Numbered from the stretch's first letter, positions 18,732 through 28,982 are shown. The stretch is DNA of 64,000 nucleotides from Stenotrophomonas sp. Iso1 (GCF_027497995.1 NZ_JAODBT010000002.1:434001-498000), one strand, 5' to 3'. The notes: a model not told the origin generated them from the letters alone. Numbers and translations: made by a program.

Positions 18732-21700
18732 ATGGCCGATACAAACCAGGACTCCGCAGTTTCGACCGACGTCGGCTCCATTGCTGATCAGGCGGTGGCG
18801 CAGGGCGGTGCTTACGAGGTGCTGCGCAAGCGCTTGAGCGACCAAGGCACGCGCCTGCGGCAGGTCGTCGAGGCGATGAACCAGCGGCGTCTGCAGGAGT
18901 TCGGCGACAGCCGCATGGAAGTGGCGGGGCGCTTCCGTATCCGCACCGAAAACAACTGCGTGGGTCGGGACATCGTGCAGGTCGGTGATGACCTGCTGCT
19001 GTTCGGCTACAACGTGTTCATTGGCCTGAAGACGCAGACGCTCGTCGAGGATGTGTTTGGCCTGTACCGCATGGTGGAGGGCGCTGAAGGTTACGACGTC
19101 ACTCCGGTGGATCTGAAAAGCAGCTTCCTTGCCCAGCTGGGCTTCGTACACGACTTCACCGAGCTTTACGCCTACTACAAGCACGCGCGGTTGCTGCAGT
19201 TGATCGTCCGTGACGGCAAATTACTGGCGGCTTTCCAGATTGGCGAGCGCAGCAGTGATGTGCGGGTTTTCCGTTGGTCGCTGTCATCAAGCGGCGAGCT
19301 GAGCTATATCGACGCACGCGGTGAGCGCGACATCGCGCTGCCGCCGCCATTTGATTTTGAGTGGACCCGTGCCAGTCGCGACATGCTGGTGACCGGGCGT
19401 TTCCCGCACCTGAACATCCTCGACACGATCTTTGTAGAGACCACCGGTGGCGACCTGACCATCAAGGTGGAGAACAACACCGAAACCGGGCAGGGTGTTT
19501 ACAGTGAGCCGGTTGAAGACAGCACCCAGTCGGTGGACGATGCGGACATCGAGTTCACCCGAGTAGGTTCGTTGATCCTGCTCAAGGTGCAGCCGTATCG
19601 CGAGGACGTGTGCCGCGGGCTGATCTACAACACGCTGACCGGCAAGGTGGTGCGCAATGACGCCATCGTCCAGGCCTGCGTACAGCTGCCTGATGACCAC
19701 GGCATCATTTTTCCTGGCGGTTATTACCTGCAAAGCGGTGAGCACAAGGCCTTTGATGCCTCGATGCAGGGCATGCGTTACAAGCGATCGATCCGCTCGC
19801 CCAACGGCGAGGACATGCTGTACATCTTCTACGAGCGCGAGGCCGGAAAATCGGCGCTGTTCGTCTACAACAGCATCCAGCGGGCGTTGCAGAACCCGGT
19901 GTTCGGGTTGGGGTACGCATTCCTGCGCGACGGCCGAATGGTGCTGTTCAATGCCGAGAACGAGGAGCCGACCCGCATCCACCCGATGCAGGTTTGGCAG
20001 ACACCTTTCAGTAGCGATGAATTTGCCGCGCATCGGCCGGCCGGCACCAGTTTCATGGCGCGCATTGGCAATGCTGAATTGGTTCGCGGTATTTCCAATT
20101 TGCTGGATATGGGGCGTGAAATCGACAGCCGCGAGGTGTCGTTGCAACGCTACGAGCTGCTGACCCACAACGCACGGCGCTTGTTCGATACGCACCATTG
20201 GCTGGATGACGCCAATTGCGAAGGCGCGGCCACGCTGTTGCGCGAGATCAGTGCGACGGGCGAGTCGATGCTCGACGAGTACGAAAAAGTCGAAAGCATC
20301 CGCAAGCAGTCGGCGCAGGCGATGGCTGAAGTCACAAGCCAGCACAAATCGTTGCTGGGCCGCGTACAGCCGCAGAACTGGACGAAGATCAGTGAGTTCG
20401 TGGAGGCCCTGGGCGAAGTCGGAAAGCTGCGCGGGCGGCTGCTGACCGTACGTGATTTCCGCTATGTGGATGTCGCTGCGATTGATGCAATGAACGCTTC
20501 ACTGCAGGATGCGCACGACCGCGTTGGCGTGGTGACAGGCGAGTTTCTGGGCAGTGACAAGGCCTTGTTGCCATTCGGCGAGCGCCTGCAAGAGCTGGAC
20601 AATGTCGCCCAACAGGCGCAAACGGCCAAGCAGCTCGTCACGCAGATCGAGCAGATGCAGGCGATGTCCGGGGAACTGGACATGCTTTCGGAATTGATGG
20701 CCAGCCTGAAGGTGGACGACGCCGCGCAACGCACGCGCGTAGTGGAGGCTATTTCCGGCATCTACGCCAAACTCAACCAGGCACGTGCACGTGCGGATCA
20801 GCGCCGTCGTTCGCTGGGTTCGGCCGAAGCCGTGGCACAGTTTGGTGCTCAGTTCTCGTTGTTCAGCCAGGCCATCACCAGCGCTCTAGGCTTGGCGACG
20901 GACCCCGAGCGTGCCGACGAGCAGTTATCGCGATTGATGGTGCAGCTGGAAGAACTGGAGAGCCAGTTCGGCGAGCATGAGCAGTTTCTCGGCGACATCC
21001 TCAATAAGCGCGAAGAGTTGCTGGATACCTTCGAGTCGCACAAGCAGACCCTGTTGGATGCCCGCCAGCGCAAAGCGCAGTCGGTGTTGGATGCGGCCAA
21101 CCGGATTCTTGATGGCTTGGCAAAGCGCACCGAACGCTTCACCACGGTGGACGAGCTCAATGCGTTCTTTGCCGGCGACCCGCTGATCCTGAAGTTGCGC
21201 GAGCTGGCCGGTCGCCTGCGTGAGTACCGGGACAGCGTGAAGGCCGACGATGTCGAGGCGCGCCTGAAGGGCGTGCGTGACCAGGCGGTGCGTGCGTTGC
21301 GCGACCGCACGGACTTGTTCGAAGGCGGCGGCAATGTGATCCGCCTGGGACGCCACCGTTTCAGCGTCAATACGCAGCCACTGGACTTGACCATCCTGCC
21401 GCGTGGCGATGGGTTATCGGTGCATCTGACCGGTACGGATTACTACGAATCCATTGTTGATCCGGAACTGGAAGCGCTGCGCGATTATTGGCCGGTGACG
21501 CTGGATTCGGAATCGCCCACGCTTTACCGCGGTGAGTACCTGGCTGGCCTGATCCTGGATGCGGCCATCTTCGGCCGTGACGGATTGAGCGTTGAGCTGC
21601 TGTTGCGTGACACCGCGCAGGCCGACGGACTGGGTAAGCGTGTGCGCGACTTCGCGGCGCCACGCTACCGCGAAGGTTATGAAAAAGGCATTCACGACCA

Positions 21701-24086
21701 CGACGCCACGTTGATTCTGCAAGCGCTTCTGCCGCTGTATCAGTCCGCAGGTGCCTTGGTGCATTCGCCTTCCGCACGCGCGTTGGCGTTGATGTTCTGG
21801 TCACGCGAGGGCAAGCGTGAGGATGTCGCGCAATGGGTTGAGCGTGCGGCCGGTGCATTCGCCATCGCCCGCATGTTTGCTTCACGCGATGGTCTTGACG
21901 CATTGCGTGATGAGATTGCCGAGGCTTTGGTGGCCTTCCGGACAGAGAACGCGCTGTCGTTCGATACCGCGGCTGCCGCGACTGGCGCGGAGTACCTGCT
22001 CGCTGAGTTGGCTGCGGGCGAACCCACGTTTGGTTTCAGTGGCTACGCGCGGCAGTTGGTTAATGGCCTGCGTGAGCAATTGCAGGCGGCGGGGCAGAGT
22101 GAAGCGTTTGATCGTTCTCTGCAGAAGCTGGCCTCGCGCCCGTCGCTGCAATGGGCACAAGCCGAGCATTGGTTACAGGCGATGTGCGGGCAGCCGCAGT
22201 TCGCCGCGTTGGCTGGCTACGTGCCCGAAGCGGTTGCGATGTTGCTGGCTGAGCGCAGCCTGCGCAGCCAAGTGCGCGAGGTGACCTTGATTGCCGATGC
22301 AGCGGGATTGCTGGGCGAGCACCCGCGCATTCGCGAAGGTCATCTGCCGCTGGCGGTCGATGATTTTCTGGGACGCTGGCAGGCGCATCGTCATCAGTTC
22401 CAACCCGGTTTCGAGCGCTACCAGGCGCTGCGTCACCGCATCAGTGCACGCGAGCGCGAAGCCTTGCGGCTGACCGAATTCCAGGCGCGCCCGCTCAGCT
22501 CCTTCGTCCGTAATAAGCTGATCAATGACGTCTACCTTCCGATCATTGGCGACAACCTCGCCAAACAGATGGGCACGGTGGGCGAGAACAAGCGCAGCGA
22601 CCTGATGGGCCTGCTGATGATGATCAGCCCGCCCGGCTACGGCAAAACCACGTTGATGGAGTACGTGGCCAACCGGCTGGGATTGGTTTTCATGAAGATC
22701 AATGGGCCGGCGCTGGGGCACGAAGTGCGCTCGCTGGATCCCGAGCAGGCCCCGGATGCCACCTCGCGCCAGGAGTTGCTCAAGCTTAATCTCGCGTTGG
22801 AAATGGGCAACAACACGATGCTGTATGTCGACGACATTCAGCACACGCATCCCGAATTTCTGCAGAAGTTCATCTCGTTGTGCGACGGCACCCGTCGCAT
22901 TGAAGGCGTGTGGAAGGGCCGCACTCGCACCTACGACCTGCGCGGTAAAAAGTTCTGTGTGGTGATGGCAGGCAACCCGTATACCGAGTCCGGCGAAGTG
23001 TTCAAGGTGCCGGACATGCTGGCCAACCGTGCTGACATCTACAACCTGGGCGACGTGCTTGGTGGCATGGAAGAGGCATTCAAGCTCAGCTACATCGAGA
23101 ACAGTCTCACCTCCAGTCAGGTTTTGGCGCCGATGGCCACGCGTGATCTAGCCGATCTTTACGTGCTGGTGGACAAGGCCAACGGCAAGGAGGTTTCGAC
23201 CAACGCACTGAGCCATGCCTACAGCGGCGCAGAGATCAACGAGATCGTCGCCACACTGGAGCGGGTGATGCAGGTGCGGGAGGTGGTCTACCGGGTCAAC
23301 CAGCAATACATCGCCAGTGCCGCTCAGTCGGACAAGTACCGGGTTGAGCCTTCGTTCCGGTTGCAGGGCAGCTATCGCAACATGAACAAGCTGTCGGAGA
23401 AGATCTCACCCGTGATGAATGCTGCCGAGCTGCAGCAGCTGGTGTCCGATCACTACCTGGGCGAGTCGCAGCTGCTCACCAGTGGCTCGGAAGAAAACCT
23501 GCTCAAGCTCGCCGAGCTGCGCGGGGTCATGGACTCGGCACAGTTGGCACGCTGGGAGCAGATCAAACGCGATTTCATGCGCGACAAGGCAATGGGCGGC
23601 GACGATGCCGACACCGGCGCGCGGGTCGTGGCGCAGCTGGCTGATATCGCCAGCGGCTTGCAGGGCCTGCGTGCGGATGAGGCACCCGTGGCTGCACCGG
23701 TTGCCGCGACGGTGGAAGCGCCGTGGGAGCAGATTGTGGCGTTGCTGCAGTCGGTGGCCGAGCGGCCGGCACCCGTGGTCGCTCCGACCGAAGCGCCGCT
23801 CGCGCCGCCGCCGGCGCAGGATTTTGAGCCGCTGCTACGCGCATTGGCCGATTCCCAGCAGCGCCAGGGTCAGGTCGGCGACGCGTTGACGCAGCTTGCG
23901 GTGCAACTGCGTGACTGGCTGGCCAAGGAGCCGACAACCGATAAGCCGGCGCCTCGCGTTCGCCGTGCGCGCAGCCCTGAGGAAAAAGCGCTGGACGAAG
24001 CCTTGATGCGCCACTTCTATGGCGGGCAGGTGGTAGTGCCGGGGCAACAAGGCAGTCAAAAGAACGAAGCGTCTGATGAGTCATGA
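18732..24086 (+). CDS. Giant AAA+ ATPase, 'DNA repair ATPase' (DUF3686-type)
   Basis: A 1784-residue cytoplasmic protein with no membrane segment. Residues 1-480 form a conserved N-terminal region that includes VGRDIVQVGDDLLLFGYNVF (about 77-96), recalled from proteins annotated 'DNA repair ATPase' with DUF3686. Residues about 500-880 are mostly helical and coiled coil. A middle region (880-1260) shows no motif I recognise. The AAA+ domain spans about 1270-1470: Walker A PPGYGKTT (K1305), Walker B MLYVDDIQH (D1367, D1368, with D where E is more usual), and a sensor-1-like MAGNPYT. A Pro/Ala linker (about 1650-1710) leads to a basic, Gln-rich tail. A direct role in DNA repair is unproven; context suggests work with flotillin and TelA. 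An AGGGA site precedes the ATG. Confidence 0.8.
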   Translation: MADTNQDSAVSTDVGSIADQAVAQGGAYEVLRKRLSDQGTRLRQVVEAMNQRRLQEFGDSRMEVAGRFRIRTENNCVGRDIVQVGDDLLLFGYNVFIGLKTQTLVEDVFGLYRMVEGAEGYDVTPVDLKSSFLAQLGFVHDFTELYAYYKHARLLQLIVRDGKLLAAFQIGERSSDVRVFRWSLSSSGELSYIDARGERDIALPPPFDFEWTRASRDMLVTGRFPHLNILDTIFVETTGGDLTIKVENNTETGQGVYSEPVEDSTQSVDDADIEFTRVGSLILLKVQPYREDVCRGLIYNTLTGKVVRNDAIVQACVQLPDDHGIIFPGGYYLQSGEHKAFDASMQGMRYKRSIRSPNGEDMLYIFYEREAGKSALFVYNSIQRALQNPVFGLGYAFLRDGRMVLFNAENEEPTRIHPMQVWQTPFSSDEFAAHRPAGTSFMARIGNAELVRGISNLLDMGREIDSREVSLQRYELLTHNARRLFDTHHWLDDANCEGAATLLREISATGESMLDEYEKVESIRKQSAQAMAEVTSQHKSLLGRVQPQNWTKISEFVEALGEVGKLRGRLLTVRDFRYVDVAAIDAMNASLQDAHDRVGVVTGEFLGSDKALLPFGERLQELDNVAQQAQTAKQLVTQIEQMQAMSGELDMLSELMASLKVDDAAQRTRVVEAISGIYAKLNQARARADQRRRSLGSAEAVAQFGAQFSLFSQAITSALGLATDPERADEQLSRLMVQLEELESQFGEHEQFLGDILNKREELLDTFESHKQTLLDARQRKAQSVLDAANRILDGLAKRTERFTTVDELNAFFAGDPLILKLRELAGRLREYRDSVKADDVEARLKGVRDQAVRALRDRTDLFEGGGNVIRLGRHRFSVNTQPLDLTILPRGDGLSVHLTGTDYYESIVDPELEALRDYWPVTLDSESPTLYRGEYLAGLILDAAIFGRDGLSVELLLRDTAQADGLGKRVRDFAAPRYREGYEKGIHDHDATLILQALLPLYQSAGALVHSPSARALALMFWSREGKREDVAQWVERAAGAFAIARMFASRDGLDALRDEIAEALVAFRTENALSFDTAAAATGAEYLLAELAAGEPTFGFSGYARQLVNGLREQLQAAGQSEAFDRSLQKLASRPSLQWAQAEHWLQAMCGQPQFAALAGYVPEAVAMLLAERSLRSQVREVTLIADAAGLLGEHPRIREGHLPLAVDDFLGRWQAHRHQFQPGFERYQALRHRISAREREALRLTEFQARPLSSFVRNKLINDVYLPIIGDNLAKQMGTVGENKRSDLMGLLMMISPPGYGKTTLMEYVANRLGLVFMKINGPALGHEVRSLDPEQAPDATSRQELLKLNLALEMGNNTMLYVDDIQHTHPEFLQKFISLCDGTRRIEGVWKGRTRTYDLRGKKFCVVMAGNPYTESGEVFKVPDMLANRADIYNLGDVLGGMEEAFKLSYIENSLTSSQVLAPMATRDLADLYVLVDKANGKEVSTNALSHAYSGAEINEIVATLERVMQVREVVYRVNQQYIASAAQSDKYRVEPSFRLQGSYRNMNKLSEKISPVMNAAELQQLVSDHYLGESQLLTSGSEENLLKLAELRGVMDSAQLARWEQIKRDFMRDKAMGGDDADTGARVVAQLADIASGLQGLRADEAPVAAPVAATVEAPWEQIVALLQSVAERPAPVVAPTEAPLAPPPAQDFEPLLRALADSQQRQGQVGDALTQLAVQLRDWLAKEPTTDKPAPRVRRARSPEEKALDEALMRHFYGGQVVVPGQQGSQKNEASDES

Positions 24087-24828
24087 CGATTCCCGCGTGA
24101 TCGCGTTGCCGCCACCGCCTACTCCGGCGGTGGTATTGGACGATCCGTTGGCGGTTGCCAGCTACGGCGCGGGCTTGCTGGCCATGGTCGAACAGCGTGC
24201 ATCAGCTGCTGGCGACGGTCATGCCGCTGCACGGCTGGTTGCCGAAATGGACAATATCCATCAGGCCATGCGCGCGCACGATACTGGAGCCATTCGCCGC
24301 AGCGTTGGGTTGTTGGGACGGCTGCTGGGCCGCGATGTGGAGGTGCAAGCACAGGCTGAGCGCCTTGCCGGGCAATTGGATATCTGTCTGCTGCGGGCCG
24401 ACGGCATCGTCACGGAGGTGCAGGGCGCGTTGCCCGTGCACCAGCAGCAAGCAGTGCTCGCCGCTGAAGCGGTCAGCGCGATTGATGCCTGGGCCGAAGC
24501 GGGCGAGCGAGTGCTGCAGGATGCCGTGGCACAGGCCGGCGCGGCGGACAGCACGTTGACGGTGGCGGCCTTGCAGCGGCGACTTCACCATTTGCGCGGG
24601 GTCGCCCGGTTGCGGGCACTGGAAGCATCGCAGCTACAGTTGCTGCATGCGCAGAGTGTCGAGCTGCTGGAGCGCTATCAGCGCATCCGTGATGTATTGC
24701 TGCCGTTATGGCGCCAACAGGTGCTGGCTACCAAGGCGGCGGGAATGTCGGCGCGGTTGGTCACGGCGGCAGACACCCAGACACGGATACTGGCAGAGGT
24801 CGAGGCGATGCAGGCTAGACTTCGCTGA
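24076..24828 (+). CDS. Divergent TelA-like helical protein
   Basis: A 250-residue, mostly helical protein with no signal peptide or membrane segment. I do not know a named family for it, but its C-terminal part resembles the core of the TelA protein encoded next. LLERYQRIRDVLLPLWRQQ (about 194-212) lines up with LIEKFNAVRDITIPSWKRQ of the neighbour, keeping the R-D and P-x-W-x-x-Q pattern. The first 30 residues are Pro/Val-rich and lack similarity. It begins 11 bases inside the end of the ATPase gene, so the two are co-translated. It is probably a shortened, diverged TelA paralogue; the comparison was made by eye. Confidence 0.6.
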   Translation: MSHDDSRVIALPPPPTPAVVLDDPLAVASYGAGLLAMVEQRASAAGDGHAAARLVAEMDNIHQAMRAHDTGAIRRSVGLLGRLLGRDVEVQAQAERLAGQLDICLLRADGIVTEVQGALPVHQQQAVLAAEAVSAIDAWAEAGERVLQDAVAQAGAADSTLTVAALQRRLHHLRGVARLRALEASQLQLLHAQSVELLERYQRIRDVLLPLWRQQVLATKAAGMSARLVTAADTQTRILAEVEAMQARLR

Positions 24829-24893
24829 CACGCTTCAAGCATGTTCCATGACTCGCGCGCCGCGCCGCGCATCTTCCTCAAGGAGAGTTGCAG

Positions 24894-25988
24894 ATGACGC
24901 AGGACAATATCCCGGTGCCAGTCGAATCCTCAGCCACGTTGGATGGCACCGCGCTGGTCGCATTGGGCCTGACCGAAGCCGACCGTCCGCGCATCGCGCA
25001 GATCACACGCACGCTGGACGACATCAGCCCGGGCAACCTGCATGTATTTGGCCGTGAGGCTGCAGGCAAAAGTGCGGCGTTCTCCACGCAGTTGCTGGAG
25101 CATGTGCGCAACCGCGACCTGGACGCATCGGGCGACAAGCTGGGCGAGGTCGTGCGCATTGCCCGTTCGCTGAAGCTGGATGGCCTCAATGAGCGCTCCA
25201 AGGTGCCGGTGATCGGCGGCCTGATCGACCGCATGCGCGCCTCCAAGGGTGAGCTGGTGCAGAAGTTCAGCGACACCAATCAGCAGATCGAACAGTTGAT
25301 GCGCGATGTGGGGACGCAGCAGGCCACGATGGGGCAGCGCGTGGGTGAATTCGACCGCATGCATGCCATCGTCCGCGACGAACGGCAGAGCCTTGGGCTC
25401 CATGTGGCAGCCGGAAAACAGCGGTTGGCTGAGCTCAATGCTGAGTTGCGGGCATTGATTGGCCTTGAAGATCCGGAGTCACGTATCCGTCGTGGCGAGA
25501 TCGACAATGCCATCCGTCTGCTCGATAAGCGCGTGGGCGATCTGACCGTGATGCAGCATGCGGCTGATCAGTCATTGCCGATGATCCGGCTGATCCAGGC
25601 CAATGCGATCCAGCTGATCGAGAAGTTCAATGCGGTGCGCGACATCACCATTCCCTCATGGAAGCGCCAGTTCGCCATCCAACTCTCGTTGGGCGAGCAG
25701 AAGAATGCGGTGGAGCTGTCCAATGCCATCGACGATGCGACCAATGAGTTGATGCGGCGCAATGCTGACTTGATGCGCCAGACCTCGGTGGAAACTGCCA
25801 AGGCCAATCAGCGTGCAGTAATCGATGTGGCTACGTTGCGGCATGTGCATGAGCAGCTGATAGCTACCGTCGAGGAAGTGCGCACCATTCATCGCGAGGG
25901 CATGCAGCAACGGCAGCAGGCCGAAGTTGAACTGGCGCGCCTGCGTGAAGATGTACAGCAGCGGCTGGCTGCACCGACGCAGGGCTAA
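24894..25988 (+). CDS. TelA/KlaA-family 'toxic anion resistance' protein
   Basis: 364 residues, predicted all-helical and cytoplasmic. The conserved TelA core is visible at about 200-290: LIQANAIQLIEKFNAVRD, then IPSWKRQFAIQLSLGEQKNA and DDATNELMRRNADLM. Proteins of this family are linked to tellurite resistance in plasmids (KlaA) and to general stress systems; the biochemical activity is unknown. The ATG was chosen because AGGAGAG ends six bases upstream; a TTG two codons earlier is in frame. It is the last gene of the five-gene module and is followed by the convergent trpI after 167 bases. Confidence 0.88.
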   Translation: MTQDNIPVPVESSATLDGTALVALGLTEADRPRIAQITRTLDDISPGNLHVFGREAAGKSAAFSTQLLEHVRNRDLDASGDKLGEVVRIARSLKLDGLNERSKVPVIGGLIDRMRASKGELVQKFSDTNQQIEQLMRDVGTQQATMGQRVGEFDRMHAIVRDERQSLGLHVAAGKQRLAELNAELRALIGLEDPESRIRRGEIDNAIRLLDKRVGDLTVMQHAADQSLPMIRLIQANAIQLIEKFNAVRDITIPSWKRQFAIQLSLGEQKNAVELSNAIDDATNELMRRNADLMRQTSVETAKANQRAVIDVATLRHVHEQLIATVEEVRTIHREGMQQRQQAEVELARLREDVQQRLAAPTQG

Positions 25989-26114
25989 GCACGGAGCACC
26001 ACCGCCGCGAATCGGTTGGAGTGGTCTTGGGCTCCGAAGCGTGCCAAGGCCCGGGCGCGGCATGGCCCTGCGATCCAACGATGCCTGGAGACGGTTTTCG
26101 GGTGGGACGGATGG

Positions 26115-26146
26115 GTAGCCGACTTTGCGGCCAAGGTCGCACCTAC
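26115..26146. repeat. REP-like palindromic element between TelA gene and trpI
   Basis: The 32 bases start GTAG and end CTAC. Inside, TGCGGCCAAGGTCGCA forms an imperfect palindrome, and CCGAC/GTCGC flank it. GTAG-headed palindromes of this size resemble the short repetitive elements known from Stenotrophomonas. The surrounding 167-base gap between the convergent genes shows no T-run terminator. Confidence 0.4.
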
Positions 26147-26155
26147 GGCGCGAAT

Positions 26156-27046
26156 TCAGGCCAGTTGGCGTTGCAGCCAGTCCGCCAGTTCCTGTGCACG
26201 AGGATCATCCCGATTGCTGGCAGTGCACAGTGCCCAGCAACCCTCTGTATCGACAAACCCCCATGGCGCGATCAAACGCCCATTGACCAAGTCATCGGCC
26301 ACCAGTGGCTCCGGTGCGATGGCAATACCGAGCCCCGCCACAGCAGCTTCCAACTGGTAGTACAGATGTTCGAAACCGGTGCCGTAACGCAGGCGCTCGC
26401 TGTCGATACCGTTCAGCGTCGCCCACGTCGGCCACGCCTGTGGGCGCGAGTGGGTATGCAGTAATTCGTGTGACAACAGCGCTTCGATCGGCTGATGCAC
26501 AAGTAGATTTGCGCCAGGGATCGACGGGCTGAATACCGGGCCGATGCGCTCTGGTGCGAGCGTATGTACATTCCAGCCTGCCGGCCACGGCGCTTGGCCC
26601 AGCAGCAGGGCGGCGTCCAGGCCGTCCAGGTGGGGAGCGAAGTCGCCATCCTGTGCGGCCAGATGCAGGGTCAATCCGGGTAGGTCGCGCTGCAGATTCT
26701 GCAGGCGCGGGATCATCCATCGCGCGAGCAGGCTACCGGGGCATCCCAGGACAAAGGCATCACCGCGCTGCGGGCGACGCAATGCGGTGATGCAATCGCG
26801 CAGCTGCGAGAACGCCCCCGATGTTGCCTCCAACAGACGATTGCCGGCGGCTGTCGGGCGGATACCGCGACCGTCGCGCTCGAACAAGGCGAGCCCCAGT
26901 TCTTCCTCCAATGCGCGCAGCTGGCGGCTTACCGCGCCGTGGGTGACATGCAGCTCGGCCGCTGCCCGGCTCACGCTGCGCAGGCGTGCCGCGGCTTCAA
27001 AAGCGCGCAGGGCATTGAGTGAGGGTAGAGGGTGGCTGGTTTTCAT
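26156..27046 (-). CDS. trpI: LysR-type regulator of trpBA (TrpI-like)
   Basis: 296 residues. The N-terminal winged helix-turn-helix (about 8-66) reads LNALRAFEAAARLRSVSRAA and continues through HVTHGAVSRQLRALEEELG. A LysR substrate-binding domain (about 90-295) follows. The sequence, including GSLLARW and the long GFEHLYYQLEAAVAGLG stretch, closely resembles TrpI of Pseudomonas as I recall it. It is divergently arranged with trpB, exactly as in Pseudomonas, where TrpI activates trpBA in response to indoleglycerol phosphate. GcvA is the main alternative, since the two are close relatives; the location argues for TrpI. Confidence 0.85.
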   Translation of the reverse strand: MKTSHPLPSLNALRAFEAAARLRSVSRAAAELHVTHGAVSRQLRALEEELGLALFERDGRGIRPTAAGNRLLEATSGAFSQLRDCITALRRPQRGDAFVLGCPGSLLARWMIPRLQNLQRDLPGLTLHLAAQDGDFAPHLDGLDAALLLGQAPWPAGWNVHTLAPERIGPVFSPSIPGANLLVHQPIEALLSHELLHTHSRPQAWPTWATLNGIDSERLRYGTGFEHLYYQLEAAVAGLGIAIAPEPLVADDLVNGRLIAPWGFVDTEGCWALCTASNRDDPRAQELADWLQRQLA

Positions 27047-27140
27047 GTGAGTTTTTCTAACATATGACCGCCAAATTATAGATTTTTATGTCATTAAGAC
27101 TGCGTTAGAGTGCATGCCTGTTCCTCGTAACGCTGATGCC
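27047..27140. promoter_or_regulatory. Divergent trpI-trpBA control region
   Basis: The 94-base gap is clearly AT-rich compared with its surroundings. CTAAC (27057-27061) and GTTAG (27104-27108) form an inverted repeat, and TATGAC/GTCAT (27063-27068 and 27090-27094) form a second one nested inside. Symmetric elements here fit LysR-type binding sites overlapping both promoters. The sites are read by eye only. Confidence 0.6.
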
Positions 27141-28354
<1,214 letters not shown>

Positions 28355-28358
<4 letters not shown>

Positions 28359-28981
28359 GCGGCTCGATCATGCGGGGAGCGTTGCTGTGCGTGGTGGCCA
28401 CGTTGGCTGCCTGTAAGCCTGCCGAGCAGGAGGTCGTGCCGGCCGATGCGTCTGCCTCGGAAGTGGCACCGGTAGCGCCGACCGCCGCACCGACTGCGGC
28501 CGCACCATCCGACCTTGGGCAACTGGGCGAACTACGCATCAACGCGCCGTTCGGCAAGGCGCCCGCAGACAAGGCATTTGTCTCTGCGGGAATGCGCGAG
28601 TTGATGGAAGGTGATTGCGAGTACTACGACGGCGGCACCTTGCCCAAGGGGGTGTCGATGATGGTGATTGCCGACAAGATCGCCCGCTTTGAAGTGGACG
28701 TGGCCGACGATCCCAGCATTCAGGTGGATATGGCCCCCGTCGATGCTCCTGCATTGCCCTATGGGTTGTGGGTGGGCATGACTGCCATTGAGGCCAAGCG
28801 GCGCCTTCCGGCCGGCGTGGTGACCAGCCCGCATGCCTACGCCTCGCCCGATGGCGACTACCTGACCTGGACCGACAAGACCAAGTCGTTGGCCCTGCGT
28901 CTGGAAACACTCAATGGGTTGGTGACCTCGATCTACTGGGGTCAGCCCGAAGCAGTTGAACTGATTGAAGGATGTGCCTGA
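28355..28981 (+). CDS. Predicted lipoprotein between trpB and trpA
   Basis: A 208-residue protein I do not recognise. It has a short signal peptide with a lipobox, VATLAAC, giving a lipidated cysteine at residue 20. An Ala/Pro/Glu-rich spacer (about 21-55) follows, then a soluble domain (about 58-208) with three cysteines besides the lipid one (residues 88, 207 and possibly pairing). It is fused into the tryptophan operon by a four-base overlap with trpB, and its stop lies only a few bases before the trpA start. No enzyme motif is visible. The spacing forces it to be expressed with tryptophan synthase; a role in the pathway is not implied. Confidence 0.8.
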
Positions 28982-28982
28982 G

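Noticed and set aside
16599-19184. An 861-codon open frame on the minus strand across the flotillin gene
   Set aside because: It is the antisense of a coiled-coil gene and spans a gene boundary. Its translation is Leu/His/Gln-rich without any domain, and the plus strand has a clear SPFH protein.
15910-25988. Interpretation of the module as a prophage, integrative element or classic ter operon
   Set aside because: No integrase, transposase, phage structural gene, attachment repeat, TerB, TerC or TerD homologue was seen.
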